A stretch of 64,000 nt of DNA from Natronospira elongata (GCF_034931365.1 NZ_JAYGII010000007.1:1-64000), one strand, 5' to 3'. Shown: positions 40,274-50,801, numbered from the stretch's first letter. The notes: a model not told the origin generated them from the letters alone. Numbers and translations: made by a program.

Positions 40274-41209
40274 ATGGCAGTAACCGTGCGGGAATTGCAT
40301 GAAACACGGCAAACCGGCACACACACTGACATCTATCCCACCCGGGTCCAGGACGAAGCACGCATCATCCCCCGCAAGGACCCAATTGTTTACGGCGACA
40401 TCGACGATGGCCCTCTCGGCCAGCAGGAACTGAGCCGGTACGAAAGGGACGGCTTCCTCTTTCTCACCGGGCTGTTCTCGGAGAGCGAAGTGGAAATGTA
40501 CCGGCGGGAACTTCGCCGCCTCGACGCTCGTGCCGACAACAGCAAGCGTCCCGAGGTCATCACTGAGCCGGGCAGCGAGTCCATCCGCTCGATCTTTTCA
40601 ATCCATCGCAATGACGACCTCTTCGGGCGGCTGTGCCGGGACCCGCGCGTGCTGGATGTGGCCCAACAACTGCTGGGCTCGGATGTCTATGTCCATCAGA
40701 GCCGGGTCAACTACAAGCCGGGCTTCACCGGCAAGGAGTTCTACTGGCACTCGGATTTCGAGACCTGGCACGCCGAGGACGGTATGCCGCGGATGCGGGC
40801 GGTCAGCTGCTCGATTCTGCTGACAGACAACAAGGCCTTTAACGGGGCCCTGATGCTGATCCCCGGCTCCCATCGGCATTTCATCAGCTGTGTGGGCGAG
40901 ACCCCGGAGGACAATCATCTCAGCTCTCTCAAAGCCCAGGAAGTGGGCGTACCGGACCAGGAGAGCTTGAGCTGGCTGGTTCAGCAGGGCGGCATCCATG
41001 TTCCGGAGGGGCCGGCGGGCTCGGTGCTGTTCTTTGAATGCAATACCATGCACGGCTCCAACGGCAACATCACCCCTCTGCCGCGGAGCAACGCCTTCTT
41101 TGTCTTCAATAGCATGGAAAATCGCCTCCAGGCGCCCTACGCCGCGCCCAGGCATCGTCCCCAATGGCTGGCGGAACGTGACCACACCCGGGCCCTGCGC
41201 CACCTGTGA
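40274..41209 (+). CDS. ectD: Ectoine 5-hydroxylase
   Basis: EctD is a non-heme Fe(II)/2-oxoglutarate dioxygenase that makes (4S,5S)-5-hydroxyectoine, a better protectant against heat and desiccation. The 311-residue product has the signature FYWHSDFETWHAEDGMP with iron ligands His159 and Asp161, the third ligand His260 in NTMHGSNGNI, and an arginine in PRSNAFF for 2-oxoglutarate. An ideal AAGGAGGT lies five bases before the ATG. It closes the ect cluster. Confidence 0.97.
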   Translation: MAVTVRELHETRQTGTHTDIYPTRVQDEARIIPRKDPIVYGDIDDGPLGQQELSRYERDGFLFLTGLFSESEVEMYRRELRRLDARADNSKRPEVITEPGSESIRSIFSIHRNDDLFGRLCRDPRVLDVAQQLLGSDVYVHQSRVNYKPGFTGKEFYWHSDFETWHAEDGMPRMRAVSCSILLTDNKAFNGALMLIPGSHRHFISCVGETPEDNHLSSLKAQEVGVPDQESLSWLVQQGGIHVPEGPAGSVLFFECNTMHGSNGNITPLPRSNAFFVFNSMENRLQAPYAAPRHRPQWLAERDHTRALRHL

Positions 41210-41220
41210 TCCCGCCACCG

Positions 41221-41250
41221 GCGTGAACCGGCGAAAGGCCTGGTTCACGC
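41221..41250 (+). other. Hairpin downstream of ectD
   Basis: A perfect 9-bp inverted repeat (41221-41229 with 41242-41250, 12-nt loop) lies 11 bp after the ectD stop. It has no U-tract, so it is a weak terminator or an mRNA 3'-end stabiliser of the ect transcript. Confidence 0.45.
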
Positions 41251-41357
41251 CCCTGCCAAACGCCAGTAAACAAGGTAGACTAAGGAACCTCTGATCAATT
41301 CATTTGCGCCCGCTGTATGGGACAAATGATCAGGCGCTGCGAAGAAAGGGGGACGGT

Positions 41358-42242
41358 GTGAGCCTCGTTGATATCATTCTTAATCCCGCGGCAGGGGGCG
41401 GGAGAGCCGGCAAATTTCGAGATTCCATTGACACGCACCTTCGAAGCCTCGACTTCGAGCCCCGCTGGCACCTGACAGAAAGCCCGGGCCACGGCATTGA
41501 GCTGGCCAGGGAGGTGGTTGAGTCCGGCAGCAGGCTATTGGCGACAGCGGGTGGCGACGGCACCCTGTTCGAAGTCATCAATGGTTGCTTACAAAGCGAG
41601 GGCCCTTTGCCGGACCTGGCACTGATTCCCGTGGGGCGCGGTAATGACTTCGCGAAGAGCCTTGGGCTACCCCGTGAATGGGCGGACGCCTGCGACCGGC
41701 TGATGCTGGGCACAAAACGCCGAGTCGACATGGGCCAGTGCAACGACATCTTCTTTGCCAATACCCTGGGAATCGGTCTGGACGCGGATATCGCGGATAT
41801 TGCATCCCGCCGCCGTTGGCTGCCCGGTGACACGGCCTATGTTGCTGCCCTTGCTCAGTCGCTGCTGCGGAAACGGCGCCCTCGAGTCTCGGTCAGGCAT
41901 GACGGGGGCAATCTGGAGCAGGAAGTGACCTTGATGGTAATCGCCAATGGCTGCTACGAGGGCGGACGATTCAATCTGGCCCCTCATGCAAATATCGAGG
42001 ACGGGCAACTGGACCTGATCATTACGCCGTCGCTCAGTCGGCGCCAGATCATGGCCCTGGCTCCCCTGGTCACTGAAGGCCGTGTAGAAGAAATCGAAGG
42101 CTACCAACGCTTCCTGACCCGGCGGGCAAGCATCCATTTGGATGCGCCCTGCCGCGTCCACGCCGATGGTGAGGTAATCTACCGTCAGGCCCGTCGCCTT
42201 GAAATTGGCGTGCTTCCGGGGGCGCTGACGTTCTTTAGCTAA
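41358..42242 (+). CDS. Diacylglycerol/lipid kinase family protein
   Basis: This 294-residue protein belongs to the DAGK catalytic family (YegS/DgkB type) that phosphorylates lipids. I chose the GTG at 41358 (MSLVDIILNPAAGGGRAG) because AAAGGGGG lies just upstream; a TTG 18 codons earlier is less likely. The nucleotide motif GGDGTLFEVING is near residue 72, followed by PVGRGNDFAKSLGLP. The C-terminal beta domain is complete. The substrate cannot be assigned. It is probably a separate unit from ectD (148-bp gap with hairpin). Confidence 0.85.
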   Translation: MSLVDIILNPAAGGGRAGKFRDSIDTHLRSLDFEPRWHLTESPGHGIELAREVVESGSRLLATAGGDGTLFEVINGCLQSEGPLPDLALIPVGRGNDFAKSLGLPREWADACDRLMLGTKRRVDMGQCNDIFFANTLGIGLDADIADIASRRRWLPGDTAYVAALAQSLLRKRRPRVSVRHDGGNLEQEVTLMVIANGCYEGGRFNLAPHANIEDGQLDLIITPSLSRRQIMALAPLVTEGRVEEIEGYQRFLTRRASIHLDAPCRVHADGEVIYRQARRLEIGVLPGALTFFS

Positions 42243-42297
42243 TCGGCCGAGCCGTCCCTGGTTCTTTTATCGCTGCGCCATGCAGTGACTCAGTGCT

Positions 42298-43131
42298 TCA
42301 TTTTGCGATGGCCTCGGGCTCATCCAGCTTCAGGCTCAGACACTTGGCCGACCCCCCCGCCTTGAGGAACTCGCTCAGGGAGGTGGTATGCACCGTAAAG
42401 CCAGCTCGCTCCAGCTCTGAACGCAGGCGGTCGGAACAGTCATGCATGATTACATTCTCGCCAATATTGATGGCGTTACAGGAAAATTCCGCCGCTTCTT
42501 CCTCGGTCACCCGGATTCGGCGCTCAGCCGGCACCCGCGATTCGATTAACTCATTGGAGGCGACATCATAGGCTTGAGGATAGTAAAGCAGCCATCCGCC
42601 GGCGAGGGGGCAGAAACAGGTGTCGATGTGATAGAAGCGCTCATCAACCAGGGTCAGGCTCAGGACGTCGACCCCCAGAAAATCGGCCACGAACTCATGT
42701 GCCTCGCGATCGGTGCGGAAGCCGGAACCGGCCCAGAGCCACTCACCACCCCGGTCAAACAGGGAATCACCGGCACCCTCATAACGCACACCCTCTGGCA
42801 GCTCACCCACCTCATAGCCAATCTTGCGGAAAAACTGGGCGAAATGCCGCTCCTCCGGCTGGCGCTCCTTGTGGGCGAAGCTGGAAACCACGGCCCGCTT
42901 CCCGGCAACCGTGCCGGCGTTGGCGGTGAACACCATATCCGGCACCCCTTCCTGGGGCTCAATCTCGACCACTTCGGCAAAACGCGCCACCAATGCCCTC
43001 AAAGCCTGCCACTGGGACATCGCCTTCTCCTGGGAAACCTGGTCCTGGTTGCCCTTCATCCAGGGATTGATAGCGTAATTGACGTGGAAATGGTCAGGCG
43101 GACACATGAGAATGCGAGTGGATGTGGACAT
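42298..43131 (-). CDS. Arginine dihydrolase-like guanidine-modifying enzyme (ArgZ-type)
   Basis: This pentein-fold amidinohydrolase closely resembles the N-terminal catalytic domain of cyanobacterial ArgZ/AgrE, which splits arginine to ornithine, CO2 and two NH3. I chose the ATG at 43131 (MSTSTRILMCPPDHFHV, 277 residues). Motifs are INPWM, VFTANAG with Asn71, EGAGD with Asp122, FYHIDTCFCPL with His168, and GGSAKCL with catalytic Cys264. As I recall, ArgZ uses the same numbers for Asn, His and Cys, which supports the start. No C-terminal proline-cycle domain follows. Arginine deiminase or dimethylargininase activity is the alternative. Confidence 0.8.
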   Translation of the reverse strand: MSTSTRILMCPPDHFHVNYAINPWMKGNQDQVSQEKAMSQWQALRALVARFAEVVEIEPQEGVPDMVFTANAGTVAGKRAVVSSFAHKERQPEERHFAQFFRKIGYEVGELPEGVRYEGAGDSLFDRGGEWLWAGSGFRTDREAHEFVADFLGVDVLSLTLVDERFYHIDTCFCPLAGGWLLYYPQAYDVASNELIESRVPAERRIRVTEEEAAEFSCNAINIGENVIMHDCSDRLRSELERAGFTVHTTSLSEFLKAGGSAKCLSLKLDEPEAIAK

Positions 43132-43267
43132 GACGGTCATTCCGTATTGGTGTTATCTGTGGTTACCGCCCAGAGGCCGGCGCAAAGTCGGGATTCTACC
43201 CGATTTGCGGAGGTAGTTTAAGGTGAATGGCTGCAAGACCACCACGGTGGCGGACCCGGTAAGTGAT

Positions 43268-43296
43268 AAAGAAACGGCCCGCAATGCGGGCCGTTT
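43268..43296 (-). terminator. Terminator of the secreted protease gene
   Basis: A perfect 11-bp inverted repeat (43272-43282 with 43286-43296, 3-nt loop) is followed on the minus strand by TTTCTTTATC. It lies 26 bp past the stop of the S8 protease gene. Confidence 0.9.
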
Positions 43297-43321
43297 CGGT
43301 TCAGCACAGACTCGGACTGGC

Positions 43322-45196
43322 TTAGGGGCAGACCGTCACCACCTGGGAGCATTCGCCTGAATCCGTGTCGCAGACCTGGAAATCATGGCAGGCTCCGCCA
43401 CGAATATTACTGGTCCAGGTCCATTCGCCGGTGTTCTCGACGGTGGCCTCGACACCGGCATTGCGCAGCACCTCAACCATGCTGGAGCTGGCGCCGGTCC
43501 AGTTCAGGTCGGCACGGTGACGACCCTGCACCTTGTAGCCGACGGCAATCAGTTCGATGGAATCGGCATCGCCGTCATCACTGTCACCATCATCACCACC
43601 ATTGTCGCCGTCATCGCCATCGTCGTCATCACCGCCGTTGCCGTCGTCGCCACCATTGCCATCGTCACCGCCGTCATCACCACCACCGGCACAGCCATTG
43701 CTGGAAAGGTAATCGACGGCATCGCGGGCCTGAACAAGACCGTAACCGAATTCGTTGTTACGGCCGGCGCTGCCCAGGTCCAGGGCGGTGGCGGCAAGGG
43801 CGTCACGGATTTCCTGGTTGCTGCAGCTCAGGTGATGGCTCCAGACCAGGGCTGCCACACCCGCCACATGGGGGCTGGCCATGGAGGTGCCATTCCAGCT
43901 GGCGTAGTTGCCCACACCGGTGGCCACGAATCCGGTTTCACCCAGACGGGTCAGTGCTTCCTGACCATCAGCCTGGCTGATTCCCACGGAGGGTATGCCG
44001 GTCGCCACATCACCCAGGGTGCCCTGGAGGGCGCCGGATTCGTTGTTGTAGATCACCGCGCCGACGCCACCGCCAGCCTCGCAAGCCTGGACCTTGTCGG
44101 CAAAACTGATCTGGCCACGCTCGATGAGACAGACCTGGCCCTGGGCATCACAGGTAGAGGTGCCCAAGCCACAATCCATCAATTCACCCTGGCCCTGGGC
44201 GTCGGGCGAACCATCCATCGCGACAGCGGAAAAAGCATCACCGGAAAGGGTGAAGGTTTCCTCATTGCCGGAACCCATGGGGACGGTGGAACGGACTGCC
44301 ACACCCGGCGCGGACAGTTCGACCTGATCATTGCGCTGGGAGAAGCTGGCGAGCTCCATGTTCTCGTCGATGGCGGCCACCGAGACCACGGCATCGTAGG
44401 AAGCCGGATAGCTCTTGCGGGTGTTGCCATCGTTGCCCGCAGCGGCGATGGACAGCACACCACGATCATGGGCGGCGGCAAAGGCGTTAGCCTCGGAGTT
44501 ACTTGAGAAGCTGCCGCCCAGACTCATGTTTACAACATTTGAACCAGCGTCTTCACAGACGTTCAGGGCGTGAACCAGATCCGAGGAATAACCCCAGGAA
44601 CCGCTGTCATTGAAGACCTTGACGATATGGAGATTCGGATTGCCGGAAGGCAGGACGCCCACCACGCCCACATCGTTGTTCAGGGCGGCAATAGTACCGG
44701 CCACATGGGTGCCGTGACCGGATCCGTCCTGGTACCAATTACCGGTGCCGGAGTCATTTGTGCCGGTAACATTGCCACCCGAAGGTAGGTCTTCATGATT
44801 GAGGTCGTAGCCGGAGTCGATGACACAGACGGTCATTTCGCTGGCAGCACCGTCGGAGACCTGATCGGCCTGGACCATACCGATGCCATAGGGGCTGACC
44901 TGACTGGACATCAGCTCACGGCGAGGATCCTTCTCTACATAGGCCACGTGAGGGTTATTGCGCAGGCCGTTGATGGCCTGGGTGGGCAGACTGACGGCGA
45001 AGGCATTCAGTTCGTCAAATTGGTAATGGACTTCACCGCCCTGGGCATTCAGCGCACGTTGCACGCTACCCTTATGGCCTTGATCAAAGACAACCCAGAC
45101 CCGCTCCTTGCTGTCCGCCACGGCTGAAACACTCATGGCACCCGTCAGGACGGCCGCAGCCAGGGCACCAGCACTGCTGTTGCGAATAAGAGACAC
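43322..45196 (-). CDS. Secreted subtilisin-like (S8) serine protease with PA domain
   Basis: This 624-residue exported protease starts at GTG 45196 with GGGAGG six bases upstream. It has a Sec signal peptide (cleavage near AVA-DS, residue 28), an I9-like propeptide (about 32-90), then the S8 domain with catalytic Asp127 (VIDSGYD), His161 (GHGTHVAG), Asn255 and Ser438 (NGTSMASP). A PA insert (about 320-425) splits the catalytic domain. An Asp/Gly-rich tract (about 500-545) links to a C-terminal domain of about 80 residues with three cysteines. Such enzymes digest extracellular protein; the exact substrate is unknown. Confidence 0.93.
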   Translation of the reverse strand: MSLIRNSSAGALAAAVLTGAMSVSAVADSKERVWVVFDQGHKGSVQRALNAQGGEVHYQFDELNAFAVSLPTQAINGLRNNPHVAYVEKDPRRELMSSQVSPYGIGMVQADQVSDGAASEMTVCVIDSGYDLNHEDLPSGGNVTGTNDSGTGNWYQDGSGHGTHVAGTIAALNNDVGVVGVLPSGNPNLHIVKVFNDSGSWGYSSDLVHALNVCEDAGSNVVNMSLGGSFSSNSEANAFAAAHDRGVLSIAAAGNDGNTRKSYPASYDAVVSVAAIDENMELASFSQRNDQVELSAPGVAVRSTVPMGSGNEETFTLSGDAFSAVAMDGSPDAQGQGELMDCGLGTSTCDAQGQVCLIERGQISFADKVQACEAGGGVGAVIYNNESGALQGTLGDVATGIPSVGISQADGQEALTRLGETGFVATGVGNYASWNGTSMASPHVAGVAALVWSHHLSCSNQEIRDALAATALDLGSAGRNNEFGYGLVQARDAVDYLSSNGCAGGGDDGGDDGNGGDDGNGGDDDDGDDGDNGGDDGDSDDGDADSIELIAVGYKVQGRHRADLNWTGASSSMVEVLRNAGVEATVENTGEWTWTSNIRGGACHDFQVCDTDSGECSQVVTVCP

Positions 45197-45387
45197 GGAA
45201 AACCTCCCGCTCAAAGCGTATATCGGACCCCCCCGATAAGTACGCCACATACGGGCGATTGAAAGAATCTAGTCGGCTTTTAGGTGAAAAACCGTGAACC
45301 AGTTCACACTTTCCTCTGAGCAGGAGAGAATTCAGAAGGATTCCGACCAACGGCTGGCGGCTTACACAGCGTAAATTGGGAGGCGAC
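45197..45387 (-). promoter_or_regulatory. Upstream region of the protease with a perfect palindrome
   Basis: The spacer between the thioesterase stop and the protease start holds the 14-bp perfect palindrome GTGAACCAGTTCAC (45294-45307), about 100 bp before the protease GTG. It is a plausible operator for a dimeric regulator. I see no clear -35/-10 pair, so the promoter itself is not called. Confidence 0.4.
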
Positions 45388-45870
45388 TCACCAGCGGTGA
45401 TAGGCGGGGTGACCAGGCTTCACAGCCATGAACCGGCCGTGGCAGGTATCGCAAAGCTTGTCGCCAGCATAGAGCTGGCCTTCCACAGTGACCACATCAC
45501 CGTCGGTCTCGACAACGCGCGCGACCAGCCTCAAGGGCCCGTCGGTTGGAGTCGGGCGCTTTAAGCGGATCTGATAATCCATGGTGACGGTACAGGGCGG
45601 ATGGTCTTCGCCCCGTTGGGTCATCAGATGCCAGGCGGCCGTCCAGTTGCAATGGCAATCCAGAATGGAACCGATGATTCCGCCATTGAGCACGCCCGGG
45701 AACGCCTCATGGTGCGCTTCCGGCGTCCACTCCGCGACTACCTGGTCCCCGTCTGGAAAGGATCGAACATGGAGGCCCTTGTCATTGGCGGGTCCGCAGC
45801 CATAACAAGCATTGTGTGGAGCGTAGCGTTCCTGTAGGCAAAGATCCGTTGCTTGCATTGTTGACCTCAT
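45388..45870 (-). CDS. Hotdog-fold (PaaI-type) thioesterase
   Basis: This 160-residue protein resembles PaaI/YbgC-like hotdog thioesterases, with a cysteine-rich N-terminal CYGCGPANDKGLH (about residues 22-34), then FPGVLNGGIIGSILDCHCNW with the active-site loop, and VTMDYQIRLKRPTP. Its ATG overlaps the upstream CtlX-like stop (TAATG), so the two are coupled; a start four codons later is possible. It presumably hydrolyses an acyl-CoA, but the substrate is unknown. Confidence 0.8.
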   Translation of the reverse strand: MRSTMQATDLCLQERYAPHNACYGCGPANDKGLHVRSFPDGDQVVAEWTPEAHHEAFPGVLNGGIIGSILDCHCNWTAAWHLMTQRGEDHPPCTVTMDYQIRLKRPTPTDGPLRLVARVVETDGDVVTVEGQLYAGDKLCDTCHGRFMAVKPGHPAYHRW

Positions 45871-46817
45871 TACTGATCCGCAGAACTGCGCGGCAGAAAA
45901 TTCTCCGCGAGCATGCAGCGGACACTGCCGCCGGCATATTTCTCGATGGTCGAAATATCGGCACTAACGATTGTGACGTGCTGCTCGAGACGTTCCAATT
46001 GGTCGTCAGTCAGGCTGTTCTTGGCCTGGGAAGACATTGCGAGCAGGGCCTTTCCATCCTTGCTGCGCAGCTGAAGCATGTTGCCGGCAAAGGCGTTCAT
46101 CTGAGCAAGACTAATGGCAACGACCTCGTGGCCGGTGCGCTCCAGACGTCCCCGCACCCGCAAGCGCTCCTGTTCGTCAACGATAGACTCCTCACAGACG
46201 ACCGCGAAACTTTGGCCCACACACATCATGACATTGGTGTGGTAGATCTCCTTGCCGTGACTCATGGCGGTAAAGGCTTCCGGCTGGAAATCGAAGCGCT
46301 CACACCAGTCATGAAACAAGGCGGGGTGGGTTCGGTTGGACAGGCAGGCATAGGCAATGCGATTTACCCTATCCAGCACCAAGCTGCCGGTACCTTCCAG
46401 AAAACGATCCTTCCCTTCACTGGGGCTAAGGTCATGCCGTGCCTGGATCTGTCGACCGTGCTTAGTTTCCAGAGAGTCGATGACGTCGTCGCGACGCTCG
46501 GCCCGCCTGCTCGGCGCTTCCATGGGATACAGAACGACGTCACCATCGGCATGGGTACTGAGCCAATTGTTTGGAAACAGGGCATCGGGTGTGACCGGAT
46601 CCGGCGTGTCGTCAAACACGGTAACCTCGACACCGGCTCTTTCCAGCGCGGCAACGAGCCCGTCGAACTCGACCTGCGCCTGATTCCGAACGGCCTCTTC
46701 CTCCGAGGCATCGATATTAGCCTGGAAGGTATTGCTGACCGCCGTCTCGGGGTTGGAAGTGAAGCTGACCGGACGGATCATGATCACCGAATCGGTGCAT
46801 TGCTGCTGAATGGACAT
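45870..46817 (-). CDS. CtlX-type citrulline/amidino hydrolase
   Basis: This 315-residue pentein-fold enzyme belongs to the arginine deiminase-related family that includes citrulline utilisation hydrolase CtlX. I chose the ATG at 46817 (MSIQQQCTDSVIMIRPVSF). Conserved motifs are DALFPNNWLSTH, FLEGTGSLVLDR, YHTNVMMCVG with the active-site histidine, and GGSVRCMLAENFLP with the catalytic cysteine near residue 304. It is followed by a coupled thioesterase. The likely reaction is citrulline to ornithine, CO2 and NH3, but related substrates are possible. Confidence 0.82.
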   Translation of the reverse strand: MSIQQQCTDSVIMIRPVSFTSNPETAVSNTFQANIDASEEEAVRNQAQVEFDGLVAALERAGVEVTVFDDTPDPVTPDALFPNNWLSTHADGDVVLYPMEAPSRRAERRDDVIDSLETKHGRQIQARHDLSPSEGKDRFLEGTGSLVLDRVNRIAYACLSNRTHPALFHDWCERFDFQPEAFTAMSHGKEIYHTNVMMCVGQSFAVVCEESIVDEQERLRVRGRLERTGHEVVAISLAQMNAFAGNMLQLRSKDGKALLAMSSQAKNSLTDDQLERLEQHVTIVSADISTIEKYAGGSVRCMLAENFLPRSSADQ

Positions 46818-46937
46818 GGGCCTTTCCGAAAGTTGTGATTTCAGCACAGATTCTACCCCATAGTGAAGCCTACGCTAAGCGGGCAGAACGTCTTGAGTCC
46901 GGGAAACGCCTAGGAATGCTTGGTGAGTTGATAAGGG

Positions 46938-47031
46938 GTGGGGTTTCCCCATGCCAAATAAAAAAGCCCAAGGCCGAAATCGACCTTGGGGTTGGGATAT
47001 AAAGCCTGGCGGTGACCTACACGAGCATGGG
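46938..47031. repeat. Degenerate second copy of the 5S tail and rrn terminator
   Basis: This segment repeats 47163-47257 at an offset of 225-226 bp with few differences. It includes the GTGGGGTTTCCCCATGC arm, a decayed terminator (one arm base changed, one A lost), and the last 30 bp or so of a 5S gene with TCTCGC changed to ACGAGC. The rest of the 5S is absent. The 130 bp between the copies hold two perfect small hairpins (47047-47063 and 47080-47100) and no gene. With 46818-46937, this fills the gene-free stretch upstream of the CtlX-like gene. Confidence 0.85.
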
Positions 47032-47183
47032 GGCGAACAAGGACCGAAATGCCGGTGGCATTTCGCAGCCGACGTGAGCGCCCGGCCAGGACGGCCGGGC
47101 CGGACTGCGGGCCAGGGACGGCTACCGGGCACGGCTGAGCTCAGGGTCGTCCATGAAAAGGCGTGGGGTTTCCCCATGCGAAA

Positions 47184-47219
47184 CAAAAAAACCCCAAGGC
47201 CGGAATCGACCTTGGGGTT
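47184..47219 (-). terminator. rRNA operon terminator
   Basis: A perfect 10-bp stem (47190-47199 with 47210-47219, AACCCCAAGG/CCTTGGGGTT) is followed on the minus strand by seven T residues counting the stem end. It lies about 11 bp past the 5S 3' end. A strong intrinsic terminator for the rrn transcript. Confidence 0.93.
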
Positions 47220-47229
47220 GGGATATAAA

Positions 47230-47346
47230 GCCTGGCGGTGACCTACTCTCGCATGGGGAAACCCCACACTACCATCGGCGCTGAGCGGTTTCACTTCCGA
47301 GTTCGGCATGGGATCGGGTGGTTCACACTCGCTATGGCCGCCAGGC
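47230..47346 (-). rRNA. rrf: 5S ribosomal RNA
   Basis: A 117-nt 5S gene starts GCCTGGCGGCCATAGC, has the conserved CCCATGCCGAACTCGGAAG segment and closes with a 3' end complementary to the 5' end (helix I, GCCTGGCGG/CCGCCAGGC). It lies 116 bp after the 23S gene. Ends are set by helix I and are accurate to one or two bases. Confidence 0.96.
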
Positions 47347-47436
47347 GAACTGGCTCACGGCAAGCCTGTCCTGAGGACAGGGCTTGGGAATTCGAAAGAT
47401 CGTCTTGGCGCGATGCAGCAATACAGCCTTAGTCGC

Positions 47437-47462
47437 ACACTCAAGTTGCTTGAGTGTTATAT

Positions 47463-47470
<8 letters not shown>
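47437..47470 (-). other. 3' strand of the 23S processing stem with a competing local hairpin
   Basis: The sequence just after 23S pairs with the sequence just before it (50336-50378): about 25 nearly perfect base pairs around GTTATATGGTCAAGC, the expected RNase III substrate. The 3' strand also contains its own perfect 9-bp hairpin (47437-47445 with 47449-47457), which would compete with the long stem. Confidence 0.7.
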
Positions 47471-50344
<2,874 letters not shown>

Positions 50345-50462
50345 ATATAACCTCAAACAACCTGGTTACACGACTAAACCTTACATAGCTGGCTGTAATG
50401 CTGCTTTTTGGAGCGAATCGATGAATCGATTCAATCCATATAGCGCCTTGACGATCTTCCGA

Positions 50463-50476
50463 ATTGTTAAAGAGCC
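50463..50476 (-). promoter_or_regulatory. boxA antitermination site before 23S
   Basis: On the minus strand GGCTCTTTAACAATTC matches the rRNA boxA consensus bound by NusB-S10. It lies in the 16S-23S spacer between tRNA-Ala and 23S, the usual second boxA of rrn operons. Confidence 0.8.
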
Positions 50477-50564
50477 TGTCACGATCTGGTCGTGACACCG
50501 TAATGCCAATCATGGATACCTTGATACCCATGAGTGGCACCACTATTTGGTTCCAGAGCGAAGC

Positions 50565-50640
50565 TGGTGGAGCCAGTCGGGATCGAACCGACGACCTCCT
50601 GCGTGCAAAGCAGGCGCTCTCCCAGCTGAGCTATGGCCCC
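50565..50640 (-). tRNA. alaT: tRNA-Ala (TGC)
   Basis: A 76-nt cloverleaf has acceptor stem GGGGCCA/TGGCTCC, anticodon TGC in loop TTTGCAC, a GTTCGATCC T-arm and an encoded CCA. It is the second tRNA of the 16S-23S spacer. Confidence 0.97.
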
Positions 50641-50724
50641 GATGCTTCCAGGCTAAACCTGCAGGCACGGCCATACCCCTCGACTCCGCCTCGCGAAGGC
50701 AAGAATGTCTCGCTTAGGGGGTAA

Positions 50725-50801
50725 TGGTGGGTCTGGGTGGATTTGAACCACCGACCTCACCCTTATCAGGGGTGCGCTCTGACCAACTGAGCTACAGACC
50801 C
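50725..50801 (-). tRNA. ileT: tRNA-Ile (GAT)
   Basis: A 77-nt cloverleaf has acceptor stem GGGTCTG/CAGACCC, anticodon GAT in loop CTGATAA, a GTTCAAATC T-arm and an encoded CCA. It is the first tRNA of the 16S-23S spacer (Ile-Ala order). Confidence 0.97.

Noticed and set aside
41304..41357. An 18-codon N-terminal extension of the lipid kinase from a TTG
   Set aside because: The GTG at 41358 has a strong ribosome site directly upstream and starts right at the conserved domain.
43560..43690. Short repeats resembling a small CRISPR or minisatellite
   Set aside because: No spacer-repeat periodicity; it is the coding sequence of an Asp/Gly-rich linker in the protease.
46875..47309. A 144-codon open frame on the minus strand with an internal repeat
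   Set aside because: It runs through the 5S gene, its terminator and the decayed copy; the repeat in the protein is simply the DNA duplication.
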